The notes under the pieces: model-generated
Told to the model about the DNA's origin: nothing
What the model saw: the letters and a program-made list of their open reading frames with translations, nothing else
Databases searched by the model: none
Assembly: GCA_011009095.1 (NCBI GenBank)
Contig: VTPC01090017.1
Coordinates: forward strand, 218,636 to 282,635
Reading direction: 5' to 3'
Source: Ignelater luminosus
Lineage: Eukaryota; Arthropoda; Insecta; Coleoptera; Elateridae
DNA: 64,000 bases
Translations under genes and position numbers: made by a program
Shown: positions 24,431 to 35,519 of the stretch, piece by piece
How the letters are laid out: each line of letters starts with the position of its first letter
Numbering within the stretch: the stretch's first letter is position 1

Positions 24431-27400
24431 ATTGACAAAGAAAATGAGGAATTATTGCTGAAACCAGAAGTTCTTGAAGATGAAGATGACTTTATTGTCT
24501 AAAACTAAAATCACTAAAATCTGAAGATCAATAAGGATTCGCTTAAAACAAAATTCTTGAACAACTTGGTGTTTCCCAACACAGAAGATTGCGGTGACAT
24601 TTATAGAAATGAAAGGGAAAAGGTTTTGCCCAAGCCGAAAACGCAGAAATCCAATACGAGACACATATTTGTGTTTGAAACTCACTTAAAAATTTATTGT
24701 GCCCTTGCGAACACTAGAAGCAAGCACATACATGCTATAGCACATATTTGAATTCCAAAGAAGTAACCGATTTTTTAAAAAAGTTACATCCCATTAACCT
24801 TGAAATCCAAGCAAAGCCACCCCACCCTACGATACTTACTTTGCATACTCAGATAAATAAATTATGGAATGCTCGACGACTATAAATATTCACTTAAATG
24901 CGAAAAAGGGACAAAAAACTTTCCAATCGGTTTGATTGTTTTACGTCTTCCTAGCTAGACCCTGTATACATAACTATATGGTTACCTTTGATGGTATTTA
25001 AATAATCTTAGAGCAGGAAAACGCGATTTATTGGGTAATAATATTTTATTTCTCTGTATCAAACTTGAACTTTTCATAAAAATTATTTTAGTACCTCATA
25101 AGATCTCAATAAACTATAATATAAAGTAGGTAAGTTTTAAGATTAGAAATTTTAAATTGGTCGTAATAAATTATTTATTATTTATTATACCTTAACACTA
25201 CCTCATTTATGATAATTCTTCGAACATTTACTCTGTATAAGGTTTATACTTCCTTTCTAACGAATTTCGCTTTAATAAAATGGTGTTTTCATGAAATGAA
25301 GTGCCTCCCTTGTTATATTTCTACCCCTTTTATTACAACTGACGTAAATCTTACTTCCTGTTGTGAAAATTTTTAAAGTGGCATCGTGACGTTAGCAGCT
25401 AAAGCAGAATATAGACTAGTCTTTATTAATTTAACAATAACTGGTACGTTGTTCTGACAAGTTACACGTACGTATTCGTGTGGTGCAGAATGTAGCTACA
25501 AATTACCCAAATAATGGTTTATTGTCTCGTGTTTGCATGTGGGATGAGGTTTTTGCTCAACGATGTTGTATCTGTAGAACGGTAGTGCTGTTGGGAACTA
25601 AAGCTGTCACCGGCAGCTGTTTGCCTTAACAAACTGTGATATCGCCAATAAACACCGCGCGTCGTAGCCATGGCAACCTCCAGACCTCGTTTGAAAGGGC
25701 ATTTTCAACCCCTCTCAGAGATGACGTACGTCGGGGATATGTAGGTAAAACACTGCGACGACCGCAGGGCGTCGTGGTTTTGTTCAAATTTCGTGCTCAG
25801 GAATTTGGTTCTAGATAATACCACTATAATGTGCTGTATAACATACCGAGCTTATTTGTTGTAATATGGCGGTGAAGTTATTTTATGCAGCAGTTCGTTA
25901 AGCACGTTGAAAACTACGCTCGAGAAACTTCGCCCTGATTTTATAGAACACAACTTGCCTTCAAAGTTTGCTGTTGCTCTAATGATTATTTACATAGAAA
26001 ATGAATTTTAATGTCGGTATTGTCTACCAAAAGGATAATAGCCCCCATCATTATTCTTGGACCCTTCTAACTTAACGGAAATGCTAATAATATTAACTGA
26101 TAGTAAATATTTTCCAACTTCTTATCACGGTAACCCGAGAGCGGATAATCAAAAAATAACAGCCACTTTTCAATTTGCGAAGTTTCTCATTTGACCTGGT
26201 TTCGCACGTTATAATAGGAGAGAAGCTTATAGAAAATCTGCAAGGAAGTATGATAAAGTTCTTGTTTGAGCTTGAACTACCTATCTGACCCTAACTTCGA
26301 ACTTAGGAGTTATCCATACTTTGAAAACTCCTATTTTACTGTTGTTTTACACTTGAACAGAAATGAAAAGTAACGGTTCCGTGACGTCTGTGAAATTGAA
26401 TATAGAAAGGAATGTTTACTGCATCCAATAAATGTAAATCTGGCCCAATAAAATAAATTTAATCTAAAGGATCAGAATGTCGCGAAACTGTAAGTTAAAC
26501 TCGTGTTTAGGTCTTCCTCGTAAATACAGCAACAGTTCAGTTTTAAATTCTCCTTCAAACACACATACAAAACGAACACGACATTGTGCCACTTAGTAAG
26601 CCTTTAGTGTTTCGAACAATATGCTAAACGCTAAGTGTTCATTTATTCATCAGCGATGTAGGAATACCCCCAAGCACCACTAACTTTAAACAGACAGAGT
26701 AACAACTCGCTTCAATCGAACCAAAAGATAAAATGCGCTCAAGAGCCTTCTAGCTTTAACCAATAGGACTGTTTGCAGGAGATCAATAATGGAGAAAATT
26801 TCGCGTTAAAATTCTTACACTTGGTTTAAACTACCAAGAAATGTAATCAATAATCGACGGAAACGCTCCATTACCCCTCGTAGATAAAGTAATACCAGTA
26901 AAAAAAAGGATATTACGTGGTGGTTATTTTGTTGCTTCACAAGGAAATATTCGGATAAGCTTGGGATCTGTTAGAAAAAAAACGCATTTCAAATTTTGAT
27001 GGAAAATAACTTCAAAGAAAGTTTGAAAGCATGAGTCTATAAAAACCTCTTCCTTGGCAATATATTACGCATCTACATGACATTTAAAATTTTTGAAAAG
27101 AATAAATCAAAAAATATATGATATACTAAACGTTCTAATGTTCCTTTGGCATAATATCTCAATTCTTTACGGTAGAATATGCCAATCACCTTAAGGAATT
27201 TTGATATTAAAAAAATAAGTAGACGAGCATGTTTCAAAGACGATGAAAGCGTCTGAAAAATTACAAAATCAGTAACTAACACAAAAATTTTCTTTTGAAT
27301 AGCAGCAAACGTTTTTCAATATTACTTTTTCTCGAGTTTTTCGGTCATTAAACTTGTATTGAATAAATTCTGTACGTCTAAAGTAAAAGAAAAAACACAC

Positions 27401-27550
27401 CAATAAATACAACATCAAAAGCAAAAACTCTAATGTCGATAACAAGTACACCTTGGTGATGTTGCCTTCAGAGGGAGAAACTACCGTAAAACTCTAGTAT
27501 ACGATTTCGCCAAGGATAGAACCCGGCCCGTTTGATCAGTAATCTGACTA
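24431..27550. other. Mostly unassigned DNA; short CpG-rich patch
   Basis: A G+C-enriched patch with several CpG lies at about 25,560-25,770. It includes an X-box-like site (annotated separately), but no open frame in it has a recognisable domain. CCCTGTATA near 24,960 looks like an orphan transposon end. Other open frames at 24,452-24,751, 27,073-27,282 and 27,269-27,451 are AT-rich and unconvincing. Confidence 0.4.
25664..25677. promoter_or_regulatory. X-box-like (RFX) site
   Basis: GTAGCCATGGCAAC fits the RFX-factor X-box pattern GTNRCC-N(0-3)-RGYAAC exactly, with a 2-base spacer. It sits in a small CpG-rich patch. X-boxes mark promoters of ciliary genes in animals, but a degenerate site like this can occur by chance in 64 kb and no gene start is visible nearby. 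Treat as suggestive only. Confidence 0.22.
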
Positions 27551-27720
27551 AAGCATGGTCTATATTTATACAATAGATGACAATAGTAAATTCCACAGAT
27601 ACCGAACTTTATTAAATTATAACTTAATAGAGTTATCTGTGGAATTTACTACTGTATTCTCATTTATTGTACGATAATTCCACTAAGTAAGGTTAGAAAG
27701 AATAAATATAGAGCATTTGG
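27551..27720. repeat. 170-bp palindrome with perfect 17-bp inner stem
   Basis: AGTAAATTCCACAGATA (27,585-27,601) is exactly complementary to TATCTGTGGAATTTACT (27,634-27,650). Just inside, AACTTTATTAA pairs with TTAATAGAGTT (one G:U pair). Further out, ATGGTCTATATTTAT (27,555-27,569) pairs with ATAAATATAGAGCAT (27,702-27,716) with one mismatch. The whole can fold into one long hairpin. It is either a very small MITE or a hairpin-RNA source. Confidence 0.75.
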
Positions 27721-28791
27721 TTGCCCTAAATTGATTTTTTCTGGTAAAAATTTTAACACATAAAATTTAAAAAGTATAGATATCGTAGGATAATACAAAT
27801 TGAGGATGACAGCGTGTCAATATACTGAATGATTAGAAAAACAGTTTTGCTTTCTGAGGTCTGGTACATAAATCATTGTTGAGCTCAACTCATTGTTAAT
27901 TTCATGATTGAATCTTCAAATATTTTAATCTCCTTACAATTTTACCCTGCTTATAACGGTTTCTAAATGTCGTTGGTTTTTTTAAGCTTGATTACTTTTC
28001 TTTTTACTGTTGCGACATCCGATTGCAGTGACTGATTATAATTAAATATATTCAAAAATAATATAACCTACTTATGTCCTTGCTGAGGATACTACTTCAA
28101 ACTCGGAATATCCAAATAATATCACCGATTGGCAGTGACTTTCTAGCGTTAGTCATAAATCGTATTTCTAAAGAAGTCTGAGATCTGTATCATAAGACTA
28201 TTTTCATTCCAATTATCTATCAAAGCAGAATGTCACACTAGTTTTAATAAATGCCAATTTTGGCAATTAATCTTCTATGGGTTTTGTCCTTGGTAGCTCC
28301 ATCTAGTTGCGTGACTTCATGCCATCTGTTTGTCCACCTGCTATTGCATAATTGACCATTTAACTCCACTGGTAACAAAGATCTATACATACGCTCGCAG
28401 GCAACACTATAACAAACTCTATGAAATATCGCCATGTTTTGTCTAGTTTTTTTGTAAGTTTTCGCTATGTCGCACTTCTCGTAAAATATCGCTAGGTGTA
28501 GCGACAAGTCGCTGCAAATCACAAACACTTCTTTTTTATTTTATTTTGGTTTGTGATAATTGCATTGTCTAGAAGGCGTACAGACACAAGTAGGTGTTGC
28601 TCTAACTTTGGACAAATCAGTTGCAAGAAAATCATTAATTTAGCATTGCGGCTACTGTCCAAAAGAAAGTCACATTCAAAAGTCTACATCTTGGCCAAAA
28701 ATAGGGTACCATAAGCTTTTAAAATCAAATACAGACTTTTTCCTTATAAAAATGAAGACGTTTACAGTATTAAGATTGAATTCGTGTAGGC
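27721..28791. other. Unassigned DNA
   Basis: A minus-strand frame at 28,244-28,528 (94 codons) shows no recognisable domain. Nothing else supported. Confidence 0.4.
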
Positions 28792-28969
28792 CAGGGGTGG
28801 GCAAAGTCAGGCCCCCGGAGCCGAAAGTAAATTTATCACCAAAAACTAACTTTCTGGCAAATATCTTGCCAAACAATTTAATTTTGTTGTTTGAGCTATA
28901 AAAGATGCAAACGTGTTCTGTCGTTGTACAAGCTAATTTGGTTTGTTTGGCCCGAGGTGCTCAACCCTG
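28792..28969. mobile_element. hAT-type MITE (178 bp)
   Basis: The left end CAGGGGTGGGCAAAGTC and the right end in reverse complement CAGGGTTGAGCACCTCGGGCC resemble the common hAT terminal pattern CAGxGGTGGGCAA followed by a GGCCC block. The copy has no coding capacity. An 8-bp target duplication is not clean (GTGTAGGC on the left, GTGGTATC on the right), consistent with age. Confidence 0.6.
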
Positions 28970-29456
28970 GTGGTATCAGCTAGTTCGTTGCAAAATCTTT
29001 ATCTTAACTCCGTGACATGGCCAATTTTATGATAGTTTAAATTAACTAACGAGAATGCCTGAGCGGCAATCATAAAAAAATATCCAGACAAGAAAGTACA
29101 GTCTGAAGTATGATTGAAAAGATTCTTACACATCTCTTTGTGGTATACAGAAAGTTCCAAACCAACACCGACAAAAGCTTATAGGGAATAGAAGACATTT
29201 TAAATAGCATTTTCCACGATTTAGCTTTGCTTAGGAATTATCTAGTGTCTATTACACTTAAAGAATAATTACATTGCAGCATTCAAACCAGTGCTGCTAC
29301 ATTAAATTCCATGAAGTCGTATTTAGTACGTGATCTCAATATGTTGCTTGATTTTTTTCGAGCTAATAAATAATCCTTATCCTACACTGCCCCCTGGCAC
29401 GCTACAATATAAATGTAAAGTTCACGAAGCAATAAGGTTGCATGAAAAAGTAAATA

Positions 29457-29546
29457 CGAGGGGTGGGGGGCAAAAAACGGGAATTCTTTATTTAAACCAA
29501 CTTTATTTATGGTCTTGTGATACAAACATCAGTCACTTTGAAAGTA
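29457..29546 (-). mobile_element. Mariner end running into the assembly gap
   Basis: After a TA at 29,455-29,456 the sequence begins CGAGGGGTGGGGGGCAAAAAACGGG and continues to TGTGATACAAACATCAGTCACTTTGAAAGT. This resembles the 3' terminus of insect mariners, whose inverted repeat starts CGAGGG, as does the element at 60,559. The rest of the element would lie inside the N run; the other end is not seen on the far side. Confidence 0.55.
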
Positions 29547-29946
29547 NNNNNNNNNNNNNNNNNNNNNNNNNNNNNNNNNNNNNNNNNNNNNNNNNNNNNN
29601 NNNNNNNNNNNNNNNNNNNNNNNNNNNNNNNNNNNNNNNNNNNNNNNNNNNNNNNNNNNNNNNNNNNNNNNNNNNNNNNNNNNNNNNNNNNNNNNNNNNN
29701 NNNNNNNNNNNNNNNNNNNNNNNNNNNNNNNNNNNNNNNNNNNNNNNNNNNNNNNNNNNNNNNNNNNNNNNNNNNNNNNNNNNNNNNNNNNNNNNNNNNN
29801 NNNNNNNNNNNNNNNNNNNNNNNNNNNNNNNNNNNNNNNNNNNNNNNNNNNNNNNNNNNNNNNNNNNNNNNNNNNNNNNNNNNNNNNNNNNNNNNNNNNN
29901 NNNNNNNNNNNNNNNNNNNNNNNNNNNNNNNNNNNNNNNNNNNNNN
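29547..29946. other. Assembly gap (400 N)
   Basis: Exactly 400 unknown bases. A round length suggests an estimated or placeholder gap. Open frames reported through it are artefacts. Confidence 0.99.
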
Positions 29947-30593
29947 ATTCGCTGAATTGAGCTCCACATTACCCAGACAACTCGGCTAGCTCATCAATGG
30001 TCCGCCGCTCCACAAGACCACCGCACATCGAATTCATAACGTTGCGCGGGCGCTGCGCCTCCGTCTCCGAGACCTGTGCCTACTTTGCCGCACCAACCAT
30101 CAATCCACCGATTGCATTTAGCTATCAAAATTCCACTTCATCTTCAAGGGCTGGAGAGAAGCTAAACAGCTTCTAAAGCCGCGCTGAGCACACATAGCGA
30201 TGATTTCTGCCTGTCTGTCTGGTCCGCCGTCGATGTTCGTGCACAAGTTCGCTAATTTTTCCTACATTTGATGAACGGCCAGTGCGAGGAAGATCGTCGA
30301 TCGACATTTCTCCTATTTTGAAGCTAATAAGCCACTCGTACGCTTGGGTTTACCTAAAGCATCATATTTGTAAGCAGTCTTCAAAATAACAATAGCCACA
30401 TCAACAAATGCCGCGTGCGCAATATAGCGCTCACTAAGAAATTCACAAAAACTGTGCACAATCTCTCCCAGCGCTGCCGCTTGGCTTACTGACTGCAGAA
30501 AGGTTAGGCTATATTACACCTAGCCGCAGACGTCTGTACTACAAGCAAGCCGTGCTTGGCAACACGATTTCGATTGGTTTTTGGTCTCCCTCG

Positions 30594-30600
30594 TATAAAA
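30594..30600 (+). promoter_or_regulatory. TATA box candidate
   Basis: TATAAAA in a GC-rich context, with a possible start near TCAATG about 25 bases downstream. Supports a pol II promoter in this block, either of an LTR-like repeat or of an unidentified gene. No transcript evidence. Confidence 0.4.
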
Positions 30601-30756
30601 GCAAGCGAGTAACTCAATGTTGCAAATGGCGAAGGCAAGTGCCGGAACAGTATTTTCCACGGCTCCACCACCGCACCCATCCCACCGTCTCTTATTCCTT
30701 CAACCTCCAATTCGATTCTGAGCCCGACGGCAACGTCGACACTCCGGGACCCCGGA

Positions 30757-30782
30757 CCGGCCCGCGGCTTGCCGCGGGTCGG
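30757..30782. repeat. GC-rich perfect hairpin
   Basis: CCCGCGGC and GCCGCGGG (30,761-30,768 and 30,771-30,778) are perfectly complementary around a two-base TT. The stem can be extended by three or four further pairs on the outside (CCG with CGG, plus a G:T). It is the strongest short stem in the window. Confidence 0.8.
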
Positions 30783-31090
30783 GCTGTCCACTCCGGTGAT
30801 TCGCCGCGGCCTCCGGGCGAGACCCGTTTTTTTTTTTCTTTTGCCCCTCGCTCTCTGCTCTTCGACCGCCCACCGCCGCCACCGTCTCCGCCATCAGGCC
30901 TCTACATTTGGACTCTTCCATTTCATTCAACCAAGATCACCCATCCCGGGTCCTTGCCTGCCTGGCCGCACCAACTCGCCTCAGCCGCATGAACGGATGT
31001 AGACGAGCATCGCAATCAGCCTTCCATTTAATTCCACTTTTTCTTATCCGGGCTGGAGAGGAGCTAAAGCTTCTAAAGCTGTTGAATCTC

Positions 31091-33199
31091 GATGATCACA
31101 CACAATATTGCATTCTGGTTCAAGAGTTTTACTCTCCTTGGACAGGAATGGTTAAATGTGTTTTGTTTTCAGAAAGCTACTACATGTTCGACAAAAGAGG
31201 TACTCGCTCTGAATTGAACGCAAAGTTATGTGGAGTCCTGATGGGCGGTTCCCCGTTGTTGAGATATGGAAGATGCTGGTGATATTTAGGGGGAGTCGTG
31301 GAAGATCCTGCTCCGATATTTGCCTTCGCCATTAAAGAAAACCACAGTGCAACTTTATTGAGAAGAAGTAGATATGTAAAGGCTGAAATAATTTTCCACT
31401 TCTATAATAAACTCTATTTTTGATATTGAGGATCCTTGCTATGGACTTCCAGCTCTTCATTGATATTCTAATAGATACCTTTGTGAGAGATGCAAATTCA
31501 CAAATGCAGAAACAACTCTTCCTGGGCTCGTTTCTCCAGTATTGAAATTTCTCATTGACCTAAGTTCAGAGAAAAGACACTTTTTGAATGCTCATGAAAA
31601 ATTAATAGTGTTCTAGGTATCAACCAGACATATTGATTAATGAAGTATTATTAATTACGTAAGATGTGTCAAAGTATAGCAAAACAATTTAAAGTTTCTA
31701 AGTGAGTTCTATTTTTGTTAATTAAGGAAAAACACAGAAAATATCACTACTGTGAAGATTTCAGTAAATTAAATTCAGTGAAAAAGATTGATTTGTGTTA
31801 GGGAAATTGAAAATTGAAAAGATATTTCATCAAACTAAGAATAGTTGATGTCATAAGGGATTTTGTAACATAACGAAAATCCTACCTTTCAAATAGGGAA
31901 AAATAAATTCCATGACTAATTGATAATCGAACAACGATGGTGAAAATGGAAAGGTGAAAAAGTTTACAATTAGGAAACCAGAGCAAAAAGTGTATAATTC
32001 ATAGTAATTACACGCAAATCGTCCCATCAACACAGTTTTTAATTAAAAAACTTTTTTAAAAATAATTCCTAATAAAAAAGAATTAATCAAATAAAAAAAT
32101 CCTGAAAGATGAAGATCAGCGCTTACTTATTCGTCTTTATGTTAATCCTTCCGACTGATAATTATTACCTACACCAAATCCCTTCTGATGTTATTTCAAG
32201 TTGATTAATAGATCCATTTAACGGTACACCTTGTTTATTTTCTCGGGGTGTTGTTTTTATTGATTTCGAACATCGTTTCATCGTAAAGTGTAAGCAAGTA
32301 ATCTTTAGGTGGATTACACGTGTTTTTAGGCTCCTGTAGAGAGAAAATCTCAACAACAATGTTGTCGTAACGTTACATTCTCGGCTTAAAGCTTTTGTTG
32401 TTTGAAGTAGGTACACCACCTCCGTTGCTGGTTTATGATAAAATGACTATTACTTATATGTTATAAATGGTTCTTACTAAGGCTCGATGCTCGCGGCTAT
32501 AAAATATTGTTTGAAAATTGTTTACGTTTAAGCGTGCCAAACACATCCTCTTCATTAATATATTTACACTAACGAGATTTCCCTGCATTTATGAGCTGTT
32601 GAGAGATACATGATACACAGTTAATTTAAACTGCCTTTTATATATGAAAAAATTAATTTGAATGGCAACCAGCTGAATGTATCATTTTAACTTTTGCATG
32701 TTACTTTGAAAATAAAAAAGAAAATAAAGTTAATTAGAATTAAAAGAATAAAAACTCAATTTAAAAAACCCGTTAACATTTGATTTAAAGCTTAAAATGG
32801 GTATTAGCGGCGTGTTTATACGCTTTGCTTGGCTTTAATTTGCAACCATACTCAAATATGTAAAAGTTTTCTAATTTCGGACCTGTTCAAAAATTATTTT
32901 ATCATCTTTCTGACTTAGAATGTCAGTTATCCGTTCGTAGCAAACCTACGCTCAACAAGATCTCACAGTTTTAAAAATTCTCTCTTTCAGTATTAATTAA
33001 GATTCTTCTCTCTCAATTTTTTTCCTTCTGATTTTTCGTTAATTTCTGATGATTTAAAACTGATGAATGCCCACGGTTGCATAGTAAATGAACAGTTTAC
33101 GATAAAAAACTGAAAATCTGTAGCTCTAAAAATTTAATAAGAATACCCGTAGGTATGGGTTAAATTACAAGACCTTGAGTAGATTCCCATTACCTTTCA
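31091..33199. other. AT-rich DNA with no recognisable gene
   Basis: Open frames at 31,851-32,033 and 32,165-32,419 (minus) have no known motif. Nothing else seen. Confidence 0.45.
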
Positions 33200-33386
33200 T
33201 ACACTGAAAACAGTAGTTTACCAAACTAATGAAACTACTACTTTGGTTACTTGGTGCCAAACCAATGGTTTAGCTGTGTATGAATAAAATTTTGTTACAA
33301 GTAGCTTGCAGTTTCCTAGTTGTAATTTTTCTGCAATAAGTTACCAAAAATTCTGTTACTATTCCCAAATTATTTTTTTCAGTGTA
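33200..33386. mobile_element. Small MITE with CACTGAAAA ends
   Basis: The left end, CACTGAAAACAGTAGTTTAC, and the reverse complement of the right end, CACTGAAAAAAATAATTTGG, form imperfect ~20-bp inverted repeats. Each is flanked by TA (33,200-33,201 and 33,385-33,386). No coding capacity. TA target sites suggest Tc1/mariner-type mobilisation. Confidence 0.55.
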
Positions 33387-33947
33387 TACAATTTGGTAAA
33401 AAAGCAAATTGTCTAACTTTACCTTAATCTGCTGTTATGGATGTTGTCCTTTATATTTAATGTTCTGAATAGTGAAAAATGCCCTGGCGGTAAAATGCAT
33501 TGAGACATACTGAAAATTTTGTTTATTAATTAATTTTTCTTCTATATTTACATTGACTCAAATACAAATTTAAATAAGAAATCAATTTTTTAACCTCACT
33601 TTCAGATTCAGAAGCAACAGGTCTTTAGTGTGTTAGATTAAATAGGATCATGAAATAATGATAATTTATTTTCAAGAATTTCCAGATAATTCAGACTTTG
33701 AGGCTATTCTGTAGACAACTTATTAAACTCCAAAGAAATCGGTACAGTTAGATAAATATAGTGTTAATAAGGTCATGGATTTCAAATTTATAGATATCAG
33801 CAGATAATCTCATTTCTTCCGAAAAGTAATGGTTACAATGCTAGCAACTAATTTCTTCCACTTTTGTTTCATCATTAATCAGAGAAACCTTAAGCTAAAA
33901 TTATTTATTTGAGCACCCTATATTAAAGAATGTATAAAATGCAAAGA

Positions 33948-34888
33948 TACCGGGTGTTGCGAATTTTTTCTTTATTAGAGGTCCTCATTATTGTCAGAGT
34001 TCAGAGAAGTATTTCAAGCTGGTCAATATATTGCGATCAAATAGCCGACGAGAAAACAATGTAATGATAAAGGTTGTTCATCAAATAATTCTGCAAACGA
34101 TTTGTAAAAATATTGGACAAGCGTTTCCATCCTAATGCTGAAGTAATATGATACCGTACAATGTGACTCGAAATCCACCACTGAAAACACATGAAGATTG
34201 TGAAAATGTAAAATATCTTCCATGGCGTCGTATAGCAGCACTCGTCAGCAAAAATTATGCTCTTGTTTGGGACAAAACTACCGATTTAAGGCATTTTGTG
34301 ATTGAAGTGCCCTTAACGTCAGTATGAAACACCCCCACATCACGTGCTACAAAACGGATACTTGTTAGATCGTTATTAATTGCTTCTAGAATACCTTCCA
34401 CAGCTTCAAGAATATGTGCTGGTCCACGACTTCAAAGCTAGCAATGACAGGTTTAGTATCTCGAAGATGCAAATATTTTTATTGTCTTTGTAGGAAACGA
34501 TTTGCATTTAATCGCCTGGTCGTTTCTACAACATAGTGACTCTTCTTATAATTAGCACAATATCACTTAATTCTTACCTTGTGAACTCCATCATTTTTAA
34601 ACTTTGTGAATAAAGAAAGAATAAGTTTGCTGATGAGTAATGACAAACCCTAGACATACGGTGCAGATATTTGGAAAGTTAGAATAACGGTACCAAGTAC
34701 TCAGTATAAATGCAAAGATAAAAGCATTGTTAAGCACGTACCAACCTTTCTTGATATATAACCGTAAATAGGACCGGATCTGGCGCACGCATAAATTTCA
34801 ACATTATTTTCCTGAGAAACTGTTAGTTTTCTACCAACGTTCCTTATTAGAAAACGTATTTCCAATCTCTTTTCTGAATCACCCTGTA
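33948..34888 (-). mobile_element. Mariner-like element, DD41D-like family
   Basis: Ends read TACCGGGTGTTGC at 33,948 and, in reverse complement from 34,888, TACAGGGTGATTC (10 of 13 positions agree). Both are consistent with the TACAGG(G/A)TG ends of the element at 19,448. The enclosed minus-strand transposase lacks its C-terminal third. Confidence 0.62.
34020..34591 (-). pseudogene. Mariner-like transposase, N-terminal part
   Basis: The minus strand starts at ATG 34,591-34,589 with MEFTR, a stop, then ELSDIVLI, the usual N-terminus of this insect transposase group. After a frame change, GRGPAHILEAVEGILEAINN and RFVARDVGVFHTDV form the second helix-turn-helix. FADECCYTT near 34,240 holds the first catalytic Asp. 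HNLHVF with SVVDFE follows in place of the usual HNxHxWSxxNP block. AELFDEQPLSLHCF is the segment that normally precedes QDGAPAH. The sequence stops just before that second Asp. Stops and frameshifts make it non-functional. Confidence 0.68.
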
Positions 34889-35519
34889 ATTTTCATTAAG
34901 CAGATTCTTGAATGGGTAAGCTGACATACCGCTAGAAAAGAGCTGCTGAGGATTTTATTCAGCTTCTAATGTTTCTGAGTTTGCGGTGAAAGGTAGTAGA
35001 AGTAGGGGTAGTTTTCCCAATTTCCAAGTTCTACCAAATATGCTGTTGCACGTGAAGAAAATCTTTAATTCTTTCTGTATCTAATGCAGAGTAATCTTTA
35101 AAGATTTCTGTTATCTAATATGTAAAAAAATTTTTCATCTATAAAAATAGCAATGTCATCAGTACCAACTAAATCACGATGTGACGTGTTCTTCTAAATT
35201 TTTTTGGGTATCTAGCTAAATGTACAAAATGTAGAGATTGAAGAAAACAACAAGGTAGTGGAGATCAGTAATTCAAAATTTGAGCAAACTTACTCGATTC
35301 AAAGGGCTCTTATAAATCAGGTCATAACAAAATAAGCAACGGTAAGCACCCAAAACCAAATCTAATGGGTACTTAGATTTTTATCCTTCACAGCTATGTG
35401 CTAGTTCTGGATCGGTTTTTATCTTGATTTTGCACCACATGATTCTCTGCCGGTCGTTCTGAACTTCTATAGGTAAATTTAAAAAAATCCAGTCTGTATA
35501 CCAGGTCAGACGCTGTGCG
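34889..35519. other. Unassigned DNA
   Basis: No coding motif or repeat recognised. Confidence 0.4.

Larger units (their letters stand above)
29947..31090. repeat. GC-rich block with an internal direct duplication
   Basis: This is the most GC-rich part of the window. A segment at about 30,085-30,180 (GCCGCACCAAC, later AATTCCACTT, GGGCTGGAGAGAAGCTAAA and CTTCTAAAGC) recurs at about 30,965-31,078 (GCCGCACCAAC, AATTCCACTT, GGGCTGGAGAGGAGCTAAA, CTTCTAAAGC). The copies lie about 880 bp apart. Open frames of 124-146 codons (30,552-30,992 and 30,908-31,282, plus) run through it but are low-complexity Pro/Ser/Arg and have no known domain. It could be a repeat with promoter-bearing ends (short LTR-like) or a CpG-rich 5' region of a gene. 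The neighbouring gap suggests difficult sequence. Confidence 0.55.

Noticed and set aside
26866-26880. TACCCCTCGTA as a right mariner end
   Set aside because: No matching left end or transposase sequence upstream; likely chance.
29330-29989. Open frames of 144-219 codons across the N run
   Set aside because: They consist almost wholly of unknown bases; artefacts of the gap.
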